This document shows positions 13,201-18,938 of a stretch of 23,013 bases of DNA, piece after piece; position 1 is the first letter of the stretch; every line of letters begins with the position of its first letter. The notes under the pieces are model-generated. The model ran no database searches, had not been told where the DNA came from, and saw only the letters and a list, made by a program, of their open reading frames with translations. The position numbers and the translations under genes were made by a program. This stretch comes from Candidatus Uhrbacteria bacterium. GTDB taxonomy: Bacteria > Patescibacteriota > Patescibacteriia > UBA9934 > GWF2-40-263. The DNA lies in NCBI GenBank assembly GCA_003511125.1, contig DOJV01000035.1, positions 1-23,013 of the forward strand. The letters are read 5' to 3'.

Positions 13201-14139
13201 TTATGGCATTATTAATGCCATAACGGTATTTTCCATTTGTTTTCGGATTTCTTCCTTTGAATCGTAAATATTAAATCGAAAAATTTTTGGCGGAGTGGAA
13301 CCGTGTGGTTTACATCCGTGCTCATAAAAATTTTCCAGCCAATCCGAAGCATAACGGCGGTTAACCATGACTTGATAATCGGCCAAGGCCTCGTGATCAT
13401 CGATCAGGCGGCCACCGGAGCGGGCAGATTTGAGTTCGAGATATTGCTCGCGAGTCCAATCCTCGGACGCACAGACAACAAAGATGTGAGTGGGCGGATG
13501 GCCGAAGGCAATTTTGTGGCCGGGTAAATTCAAATAATCTTCGAGCGGAATACCTTGGGGCCAAAACTCATTGTCTTGAACTTGATAACACCCCGACTCC
13601 TCGCTACGACTGCGAATAATAACTTTCCCCTGCTCGCGAAAAACTCGACGGAAGCGCAAAAATTCGTCGAGGCGATAAACGCTGTGAGTATGAGCGGCCG
13701 AAACCGGATCGAGTTCGCTGCCGTGTTTACTGCGATGTTGTTCGATAGTTCGACAAACCTGACCCGAACCGCGCTTCGAGGGCTCTTCCATAATCCAAAC
13801 CTCGGCCGAATCCGGATTAATATAGGTACTAACCTCGTTACGATTGCACGAGGCAATTTTCAAATCACCATTAGTGTTGCCGGAAACCAGCAAGTCCACG
13901 GCTTTCTTTAAAAAATCGTCTTTGATAAATCTGGGGACCGCTTCGTCTTCCAAACAATCTTTCAGCGACAAATGATCCTCGTTCAAATTCCTAAAAACCT
14001 CGGCCTGCCACAAAGCATCGATCTCGGTACCCCGCAGATCGCGAACTTTTTTGTTCTGATTCTGAAAAAAAGAAATCAGGTCGTTTATTTGCGTACTGGT
14101 CCCAGACATGTCCGGGCCAGCGATGACGAGGTCGAGCAT
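13201..14139 (-). CDS. Thymidylate-kinase-like P-loop protein with Thr in place of the Walker Lys
   Basis: 312 residues, longer than a typical bacterial dTMP kinase (about 210). The N-terminus LVIAGPDMSGTSTQI (4-18) aligns with the dTMP kinase P-loop EGxDGxGKSTQ, but the invariant Lys is Thr14. Further kinase-like landmarks follow in order: an EEPSKRGSGQ stretch like the EPGGT motif, a helix with HRSKH...HTHSVYRLDEF like the LFAADR region, and VIIRSRSEESGCYQ like the DRYxxSSxAYQ motif. The extra length is in the middle and C-terminal parts. Some nucleotide kinases, such as archaeal-type cytidylate kinases as I recall them, also have Thr here, so the change need not abolish activity. It is probably a cytoplasmic nucleotide kinase or relative. 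It follows the methyltransferase by 25 bp on the same strand. Confidence 0.7.
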   Translation of the reverse strand: MLDLVIAGPDMSGTSTQINDLISFFQNQNKKVRDLRGTEIDALWQAEVFRNLNEDHLSLKDCLEDEAVPRFIKDDFLKKAVDLLVSGNTNGDLKIASCNRNEVSTYINPDSAEVWIMEEPSKRGSGQVCRTIEQHRSKHGSELDPVSAAHTHSVYRLDEFLRFRRVFREQGKVIIRSRSEESGCYQVQDNEFWPQGIPLEDYLNLPGHKIAFGHPPTHIFVVCASEDWTREQYLELKSARSGGRLIDDHEALADYQVMVNRRYASDWLENFYEHGCKPHGSTPPKIFRFNIYDSKEEIRKQMENTVMALIMP

Positions 14140-14156
14140 ATACTAAAACTTAGTAT
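14140..14156. repeat. Small perfect inverted repeat before the kinase-like gene
   Basis: ATACTAA-AAC-TTAGTAT, directly upstream of the ATG of the kinase-like gene and 8 bp after the stop of the methyltransferase gene on the minus strand. A 7-bp AT-rich stem: an operator-like site or weak processing signal are both possible. Confidence 0.4.
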
Positions 14157-14164
14157 AAAACACT

Positions 14165-14674
14165 TTAAACTCGATACACATAAACCTCTAAATCTTTTTC
14201 GGTCTTTTCTAGAACACTTTCCGGTTTCCAATCTTTAAACGGAAAAACATAAGAAATAATGCGCGCGCCGGGTTTTAATTCTTTTAAAAGTTTTGGTTTG
14301 AGTTTTTCGACAGTCTCGGGCATTAAGAATAAATAAACCACATCGGCCTCTGATAAATTCACTTTAAACAAATTTTTCCAAACCAAACCAACATGAGTTT
14401 TGGTTAATCGATTTCGAATCCAAGCCGCGACGAATTGCGGGATAGATAACTCGACCCCGATGGCTTTGACCCCATAACGCTTTTCGGCCGCAATCGACAA
14501 TCGAGCGTCGCCGCAACCCAACTCAAAAAATCTCTCCCCGGGCCGCATGACCACAAAATCCAAAATCCGACCAATGTCTTTTTTTTTGGTTGGTACCCAA
14601 GGCGCCCCTTGATTAGCGGCATAGGCCGAAGAGGCCACTAAAATTAATAAAATTAAAAGGAGAATAATAGGCAT
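14165..14674 (-). CDS. FAM173-like membrane-anchored SAM-dependent methyltransferase
   Basis: 169 residues. I choose the ATG at 14672-14674 because GAGGAG lies ten bases upstream; a TTG at 14711-14713 would extend it by 13 residues but has no ribosome site. Residues 2-19 form a hydrophobic helix, probably a membrane anchor. Next comes GAPWVPTKKKDI (23-34), and then SAM motif I, FELGCGDARLS (50-60), with an acidic motif II, VELS. The APWVPT segment and the closing FPFKDWKPES resemble the FAM173 protein-lysine methyltransferases, whose known animal members modify mitochondrial ADP/ATP carrier or ATP synthase subunit c. A bacterial membrane protein target is conceivable but unproven. The gene begins about 50 nt after tRNA-Pro and is probably transcribed with it. 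Confidence 0.75.
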   Translation of the reverse strand: MPIILLLILLILVASSAYAANQGAPWVPTKKKDIGRILDFVVMRPGERFFELGCGDARLSIAAEKRYGVKAIGVELSIPQFVAAWIRNRLTKTHVGLVWKNLFKVNLSEADVVYLFLMPETVEKLKPKLLKELKPGARIISYVFPFKDWKPESVLEKTEKDLEVYVYRV

Positions 14675-14725
14675 AAAAATAAAACTCCTCAATTTGGAGT
14701 TTCTTCTAATCAACCAGGCAAATCC

Positions 14726-14801
14726 TGGTCGGGCTAGCGGGACTCGAACCCACGGCCTCTTCGTCCCGAACGAAGCGCTCTACCTACTGAGCTACAGCCC
14801 G
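14726..14801 (-). tRNA. tRNA-Pro (anticodon CGG)
   Basis: 76 nt including an encoded CCA (14726-14728) and discriminator A (14729). The acceptor stem CGGGCTG/TAGCCCG has one G-U pair. D-arm GCTC...GAGC, anticodon stem CTTCG/CGAAG with loop TTCGGGA giving anticodon CGG (codon CCG), and T-arm GTGGG-TTCGAGT-CCCGC are all present. Directly after it, overlapping the CCA, is a small hairpin CCAGG-ATTTG-CCTGG, without a T run, so reading through into the methyltransferase gene is likely. Confidence 0.95.
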
Positions 14802-14880
14802 AAATTTTAATCGGCCTACTGCTGACCCGACTTGTCCTGCACCTCGCGAGACAGCGAGAGCTATGGCCCGATGTGAAGAA

Positions 14881-14909
14881 ACTATACAAGTTTTTAATTT
14901 TTTTGGCAA
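14881..14909 (-). promoter_or_regulatory. Promoter of the tRNA-Pro / methyltransferase / kinase-like unit
   Basis: On the minus strand TTGCCA (14904-14909), 17-base spacer, TATAGT (14881-14886): five of six at each box. Predicted start near 14874. The roughly 73-nt leader before the tRNA (14802-14874) has an ATCGG(G)CC/GGCCGAT closing stem and an inner CTCGC/GCGAG hairpin. It is not a second tRNA, because no T-arm consensus is present. Confidence 0.7.
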
Positions 14910-14931
14910 GATTGGCAAGGGTTGTTATTTT
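14903..14931 (+). promoter_or_regulatory. Promoter of the small membrane protein gene at 14983
   Basis: TTGGCA (14903-14908), 17-base spacer, TATTTT (14926-14931), matching five and four of six. Its -35 overlaps the -35 of the opposing tRNA promoter; the shared core TTGGCAA is read from both sides. Confidence 0.5.
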
Positions 14932-14982
14932 CTAAGTTTTATGTTTAAATTCTAGCACAAACTTCCGCTGTGGAGAACTTCA

Positions 14983-15249
14983 ATGAAATACAAATTCCTA
15001 GCCTTTCTGCTCCTTATCTTCCTGCCGATTGTCTTCCTTGGTCTGACCTGTGGAAATTTCTACCAGGCCTCGCAAGCCTTTCCCGCCCTCGCGGACTGGA
15101 TCAGCCAGCACCCGTATCAAGCCTTGCTCTCACTCGGCGGTGTCCTGACCTTGACCATCTTCACGATCATCCTGCCACCGGTCTCTTCTTCGGAAGACCT
15201 CGGTCACGCCCCAGACAACTCCAAACGCTTCGGCAGCGGCAACTTCTGA
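14983..15249 (+). CDS. Small two-helix membrane protein, unknown
   Basis: 88 residues from the ATG at 14983, with GGAG seven bases upstream. Two hydrophobic helices, about residues 4-22 and 46-66, with a short loop holding FYQASQAFPALADW between them and a polar tail (SSSEDLGHAPDNSKRFGSGNF). A Cys at 23 follows the first helix, but LTCG is not a good lipobox because the following features point to a second helix. It is GC-richer than its neighbours, and has its own promoter and terminator, like the GC-rich units at 9113-11894. No family is recognised. Confidence 0.7.
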   Translation: MKYKFLAFLLLIFLPIVFLGLTCGNFYQASQAFPALADWISQHPYQALLSLGGVLTLTIFTIILPPVSSSEDLGHAPDNSKRFGSGNF

Positions 15250-15264
15250 TCATGGTCCCGTTCC

Positions 15265-16521
15265 TCAAACCCCCGAGCTTGTCGAGGGGTGTTTTTTATC
15301 TCTCGAACCAATGATTTTCAAAAACTCCTCAATTTTTTTCTGAACCTCTCCCAAATTAAAATCAGGAAAATACTCGGCTAAAATTTTCTTGATAGCCAAA
15401 AAACGCTCGGGTTCGATTTTTTGAAAAATTCGCGGGTAGAGACAATAATTACGCAAGGTCTCGGCAAAATCTTCTTCAAGACCGCGGGTGATGCCGAGTT
15501 TTTCGTAAGACTCACCGGCATAATCGCCTGGCAAATGTCCGGAAGACGCCACGGTTTTCAAAAATTTCCGACGAATAGCTTGGTCGTTCACGGAAATTCC
15601 GGCGATAATGGCGTGGCCTAATTCATGAAACCAAGTATTGATCACTCCTTTTGCTGTAGAATCTTCGTTAATCATAAAAAACATTGTCCGCGATTCCGGA
15701 TCAAGCCGGCCAACAAAACCAAGAGCAGAAACTTGAGTTTTGGTTGTTTCTTCTTCAATATCTTTTTCTGTCTCGGCCTCTTCGTCAGAAACGATTTCTT
15801 CAGGCTCGATATAATCAAGAACGGAAATGATTTTGACAGCTTTTTGCAAACTTGGAGGAAGAATATCAAAAAGAACCGCCGGACCTCGCGTACCGAAAAT
15901 TTTTTCCAATTGACTTTTATCAACGTTGTCACCAACCACAACCTCACTTCCACCCTCACCCAACCACTCCACCTCAAGCTCACGCGCCTTTCGCACAAAC
16001 TCACGCTCAAGTGTGGCGCAAGCGGCAACATATTTTAATGGCGGAGTTTGATTCAAAAAAAGCCAAATCGTACCTTTTGGTTTTTGGCTCAAAAAATTTT
16101 TTCCTGACGCGAAAGGATTGGCTTGTTGGCCAATTACCCACCCTGCCGCCTCAACACCTTCGGTTTTCGGCGCCTCGGCCTGAAGTTTTTGCGCTTCTAA
16201 AATAAATTGTTTCCAACGACGCTCGATTTCTTCCGAACCCAATTTTTTAAGATCTAAAATAGTTTCTTCAAGAGTTCCGTCAAAAGAAATATCATTAAAC
16301 AATTCTGTCAGACGGGCTCCAAAAGGTGGCAAGCCGGCTTCCAACATTTGCTGGCTCAAAAAACCGTGCGGAACAAGATACTCACGATGCTTGTTGATAA
16401 AATCTAAAACCAAATCAACCCCGCGCTCTTGCGCGCGTATTTCTTCGTGCACGTGTCGCAAATACTCGGGCGATGTTTCGTTTTCGATTATTGGTTCGTG
16501 TGAAGTAATAGCTTCTGACAT
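15265..16521 (-). CDS. HExxH metallopeptidase-like protein
   Basis: 418 residues. The putative zinc site is WFHELGHAI (297-305), with H299, E300 and H303. A conserved-looking EEDFAE (349-354) lies about 50 residues later and supplies a Glu that could be the third ligand, as in gluzincins. The N-terminal 290 residues are largely helical with an acidic stretch (about 240-262, DEEAETEKDIEEE). There is no signal peptide, so it is probably cytoplasmic. The last eight residues, HPSTSSGV, are encoded by the terminator hairpin of the opposing gene and are probably not functional; this peptide is a common product of reading through that type of repeat. Three bp separate it from the upstream HExxH lipoprotein-like gene, so the two are likely co-translated. 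Substrate unknown. Confidence 0.7.
   Translation of the reverse strand: MSEAITSHEPIIENETSPEYLRHVHEEIRAQERGVDLVLDFINKHREYLVPHGFLSQQMLEAGLPPFGARLTELFNDISFDGTLEETILDLKKLGSEEIERRWKQFILEAQKLQAEAPKTEGVEAAGWVIGQQANPFASGKNFLSQKPKGTIWLFLNQTPPLKYVAACATLEREFVRKARELEVEWLGEGGSEVVVGDNVDKSQLEKIFGTRGPAVLFDILPPSLQKAVKIISVLDYIEPEEIVSDEEAETEKDIEEETTKTQVSALGFVGRLDPESRTMFFMINEDSTAKGVINTWFHELGHAIIAGISVNDQAIRRKFLKTVASSGHLPGDYAGESYEKLGITRGLEEDFAETLRNYCLYPRIFQKIEPERFLAIKKILAEYFPDFNLGEVQKKIEEFLKIIGSRDKKHPSTSSGV
15269..15297 (+). terminator. Rho-independent terminator of the small membrane protein gene
   Basis: ACCCC-CGA (15269-15276) pairs with TCG-A-GGGGT (15282-15290, one bulged A), a 5-nt loop, then GTTTTTT. The last codons of the opposing HExxH gene run through this hairpin. 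Confidence 0.85.
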
Positions 16522-16523
16522 AA

Positions 16524-17486
16524 TTATCTGCGAGAATAACCGTTTAATTCGGAACGGTGTTCGGCTGACAATTCGGTTTTGTACTCGTTGTATAACTCTT
16601 TGGCCAATTCGTATTCAAGTTGAATTTCCGATTGTCTATACTTAAATAATTCTTCGTTACGTATAACATCTTCAAGCTCTGTCATCGATAATCCGAATTC
16701 TTCAAAAAAACCTTTAGTATCAGCATTATTAAGCATAAAGTGTTCAAAAAATTCGTGATGCCATTGTTTCATATCTTTATTCAAAGCGTATTCAAACCAC
16801 ATAACGACATTGTCCCAATTTTCGATATAGGCTTTTGGATCTTCAATATTCATCCTGACGATCGATCGTGTCATATCCAAATCAGAAAGTGCTTGTCCGA
16901 CAAATATAAAACCAACGGATTGTAACCATGCCCAATCGCCGGACGCAACCGTCCATTTACCATACTCTCGATCGAGTTCAAAATTATGTAAAAAAAGATA
17001 TTCAGTAACTCCTTCGTCGTGTAAATCTGTCCGGTGAGCCGCTTCGTGCATCAATAACTCCGCTGACCAACCGCAATCTTCATTCAGTAAAATAAAATCA
17101 TTGTTTTTTATGTTTTCTTCTAATCTTGGATCGGTAAAACGCCCTTGGGCATCAACATAGTCATACCCGGCCGCCGCCAAATCGGCGCTACTAACCGCGT
17201 AAATTTGATTGTTGTCTATATAATATCGCAAATCATCTAAAACACCATAGACATCGGAAATCAAAACTTCATTACTTTCAACAGGCTCGCCGTGAGCATC
17301 AAAAAGCGGATCGGCCTTTTGCCACAAATTCTCGATTACCGGCATCATGACTTGAGCGTCTTGATAAGCCATTTCGATCTCTTCGCGCTGCTCTTCGTTT
17401 AATTTTTTGGCAAAATCAGGCGGCTGGCCGCAACCAAAAGCGCTGGCCATAACGACGACTCCGGCTGTATTTTTTATCATTTTCAT
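16524..17486 (-). CDS. Probable lipoprotein with HEAAH zinc-protease-like motif
   Basis: 320 residues. The N-terminus is short and basic, then hydrophobic (AGVVVMASAFG), then Cys19; this resembles a lipoprotein signal, although the -3 position is Ala rather than Leu, so lipidation is likely but not sure. The motif LLMHEAAHRTDLHDEG (144-159) has H147, E148 and H151, with H156 and D157 as possible third ligands: Asp at the eleventh position of HExxHxxxxxD recalls snapalysin-type metzincins, though the usual Gly is absent. The rest is acidic and helical. It directly precedes the cytoplasmic HExxH gene (2-bp gap) and follows cobO by 22 bp. It could be a surface or envelope protease acting with its neighbour; that is inference. 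Confidence 0.65.
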   Translation of the reverse strand: MKMIKNTAGVVVMASAFGCGQPPDFAKKLNEEQREEIEMAYQDAQVMMPVIENLWQKADPLFDAHGEPVESNEVLISDVYGVLDDLRYYIDNNQIYAVSSADLAAAGYDYVDAQGRFTDPRLEENIKNNDFILLNEDCGWSAELLMHEAAHRTDLHDEGVTEYLFLHNFELDREYGKWTVASGDWAWLQSVGFIFVGQALSDLDMTRSIVRMNIEDPKAYIENWDNVVMWFEYALNKDMKQWHHEFFEHFMLNNADTKGFFEEFGLSMTELEDVIRNEELFKYRQSEIQLEYELAKELYNEYKTELSAEHRSELNGYSRR

Positions 17487-17508
17487 ATTTTCAGATAATT
17501 TTCTCTTT

Positions 17509-18057
17509 TTAATAATCCAACCCTTCGCGGGCTTTCACGCCTTGATAATAATAATGCTTCTCCATCTTCATTTCTGTCACCAGATCGGCTTTTTGTAAAA
17601 CGCTCGGCAGGGCGTGACGGCCTGTCAAGACCAATTCCATGTGAGCGGGTTTTTCTTCTAAAAATTTCAACGCGTCTTCTTCGGATAATAAACCAAGAGC
17701 GGCGACGGTATTAAATTCGTCGAGGACAATCAACTCATAACCATCGGCAAACATAATTCGCGCTTCGTCGAGGCCGCGTTGAACCTCGGCTTTATCTTCG
17801 TCAGTGACCGAAAAATCAAAACGACCGGTCGCGGAATTGATGCGATCGCGGCCAGTGACGACAAAAACAATAAGATGGCTCAACTTTTCTTGAAGAGCTT
17901 TTCGTTCGGAATAATGCTCGCCGCCTTTGTCAAAAAAAATTATTCCAACTTTCTTCCCCGCCCCGACGGCGCGCAAAGCCAAACCGAGTGAAGCGGTGGT
18001 TTTGCCCTTGCCGTCGCCGGTGTAGACTTCGATTAAGCCATAGCCTTGGTGAGTCAT
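17509..18057 (-). CDS. cobO: Cob(I)yrinic acid a,c-diamide adenosyltransferase (CobO/BtuR type)
   Basis: 182 residues, normal for the family. It transfers the adenosyl group of ATP to the cobalt of corrinoids in the cytoplasm. Visible motifs: P-loop YTGDGKGKTTASLGLALRA (12-30), a VLDEFN Walker-B-like segment (115-120), VLTGRHA (142-148), DLVTEM (157-162) and the C-terminal VKAREGLDY. No other cobalamin genes occur in this window, so it probably serves salvage or has a different nucleotide-related role. A perfect TATAAT lies 9 nt before the ATG. Confidence 0.9.
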   Translation of the reverse strand: MTHQGYGLIEVYTGDGKGKTTASLGLALRAVGAGKKVGIIFFDKGGEHYSERKALQEKLSHLIVFVVTGRDRINSATGRFDFSVTDEDKAEVQRGLDEARIMFADGYELIVLDEFNTVAALGLLSEEDALKFLEEKPAHMELVLTGRHALPSVLQKADLVTEMKMEKHYYYQGVKAREGLDY

Positions 18058-18066
18058 AGTGGAAGT

Positions 18067-18072
18067 ATTATA
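18067..18072 (-). promoter_or_regulatory. -10 box of cobO, suggesting a leaderless transcript
   Basis: On the minus strand a perfect TATAAT ends 9 nt before the ATG at 18057, which puts the predicted start only 2-4 nt upstream of the start codon. No good -35 box is seen at the usual spacing (TATCCT), and there is no Shine-Dalgarno site. A similar arrangement precedes the gene at 12072. Confidence 0.5.
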
Positions 18073-18175
18073 CGAAATTTAGGGGATAGAGGATAGGGGG
18101 GTTTGGGGACGATTGTGGAGAATTAGGAAAAAGTAAGTCAATCGTTCTGATCGAGCCAATTGGTATATTGATTAG

Positions 18176-18250
18176 GGAGAATTTAAAGAAAACTTAATAA
18201 AAACGCAAAAATATCAAAATAGCATACGATCGCATTTGTTTTGATATTTT
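18176..18250. repeat. 75-bp direct repeat, left copy
   Basis: Identical over all 75 bases to 18664-18738. It contains a perfect 12-bp inverted repeat AAAATATCAAAA (18208-18219) / TTTTGATATTTT (18239-18250) around a 19-nt loop. Its right end touches the first base of the IS-derived element. The 118 bp between it and cobO show nothing I can name. Confidence 0.9.
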
Positions 18251-18275
18251 GGCTTAATAGACATTTTTAGTTGCT

Positions 18276-18310
18276 AAAACAGTCGGTAAAATTATTTCAC
18301 CGACTGTTTT
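18276..18310. terminator. Strong bidirectional hairpin terminator inside the IS remnant
   Basis: A perfect 12-bp stem AAAACAGTCGGT (18276-18287) / ACCGACTGTTTT (18299-18310) with an 11-nt loop. It lies between the left inverted repeat and the end of the transposase fragment and would stop transcription of the fragment on the minus strand. Confidence 0.8.
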
Positions 18311-18350
18311 TGTTTCTTCTGTTTAGAGGGAATTGATAGGATGGTCTCAA

Positions 18351-18584
18351 TCATCTTTTTCGACTTAATTGTCGTTTGGATAGTCCGGACGTCTCAGACA
18401 GATTTTCGAGCTTCTGACGTTTTAAAACATACTCGTTCCACATCTTGTCTTCGACCTTTTTATCCGACCTTCTTTTGGATTGAAAGCTTTCGCCGCAAGA
18501 GGTGCAAAGATACCTTTGCAAACCACTCTGACGACCATTCTTTTTAACGGAAAAACTGCCACAAGAAGGGTAGTTTTTTATGTG
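18351..18584 (-). pseudogene. Transposase N-terminal fragment, zinc-finger type (IS256-like variant)
   Basis: 77 codons between in-frame stops, with no ATG, GTG or TTG at a plausible start. The translation has NYPSCGS..VKKNGRQSG.QRYLCTSCG..F, the zinc-ribbon start of transposases, followed by MWNEYVLKRQKLENLSETSG and LSKRQLSRKR before a TGA. The first CxxC has become YPSC (Tyr for Cys). The helix-turn-helix-like WxEYxxxRQxLxxLxxxxxxS pattern resembles the 'variant Zn-binding' IS256-family transposases common in Patescibacteria; this placement is from memory. The DDE catalytic domain is entirely missing. Confidence 0.7.
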
Positions 18585-18663
18585 TCATATAAAATATTCT
18601 CTATTCTAGGCTAATCTTAGATTAAAAACAATGTTTTCAGCAACTAAAAATGTCTATTAACTC

Positions 18664-18738
18664 GGAGAATTTAAAGAAAACTTAATAAAAACGCAAAAAT
18701 ATCAAAATAGCATACGATCGCATTTGTTTTGATATTTT
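18664..18738. repeat. 75-bp direct repeat, right copy
   Basis: Identical to 18176-18250 and directly adjacent to the right inverted repeat of the IS remnant. The next 160 bp (18739-18902) are AT-rich with no open frame I can support. A weak promoter-like pair, TTGCTT (18776-18781) and TACAAT (18800-18805), could give a plus-strand RNA of about 118 nt ending at the terminator at 18929, but nothing else supports this. Confidence 0.9.
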
Positions 18739-18902
18739 TCTAATTTTCAAAATTGTATTTTTTCTATTAAACAAATTGCTTTTCCCATAGTTTTTATATT
18801 ACAATACTGTACACCTTAACAGCATACACAAAGGCAAAGTGTCTTAAAAAAAATTACCTTGTAATAAAACTGCGAAGTATTCAAGGGAAAATTCTTAAAA
18901 AC

Positions 18903-18929
18903 AAAAACCTTCCACTACGGAAGGTTTTT
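18903..18929. terminator. Bidirectional terminator after the surface protein gene
   Basis: A perfect 11-bp stem AAAAACCTTCC (18903-18913) / GGAAGGTTTTT (18919-18929) with a 5-nt loop ACTAC. It follows the stop of the minus-strand surface protein gene by 9 bp and carries T runs on both strands. Confidence 0.9.
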
Positions 18930-18938
18930 ATCTTGATT

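Larger units (their letters stand above)
18251..18663. mobile_element. 413-bp IS-derived element (internally deleted, non-autonomous)
   Basis: Terminal inverted repeats of 25 bp with two mismatches: 18251-18275, reading G-GC-TTAATAGACATTTTTAG and on to TTGCT, and the complement of 18639-18663, beginning GAG-TTAATAG. The two arms differ only at positions 2 and 3. Inside are a terminator next to the left end and a minus-strand transposase N-terminal fragment (18351-18584). The interior is too short for a full transposase, so this looks like a deletion derivative of a full IS. Both ends abut 75-bp direct repeats exactly. Confidence 0.75.

Noticed and set aside
14675..14713. TTG start for the methyltransferase
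   Set aside because: It has no ribosome site and overlaps the region just after the tRNA; the ATG at 14674 has GAGGAG at a suitable distance.
14802..14874. Second tRNA or T-box-like element upstream of tRNA-Pro
   Set aside because: Stems are present, but there is no TTCGA T-arm, no cloverleaf order and no T-box consensus.
1899..15249. Recoded UGA (Gracilibacteria-type code)
   Set aside because: TGA ends the Clp-like gene and the 14983 gene at sensible places, and the conserved genes read without internal TGA.
18341..18547. 68-codon plus-strand frame across the IS remnant
   Set aside because: It is the mirror of the transposase fragment, whose zinc-ribbon signature is on the minus strand.
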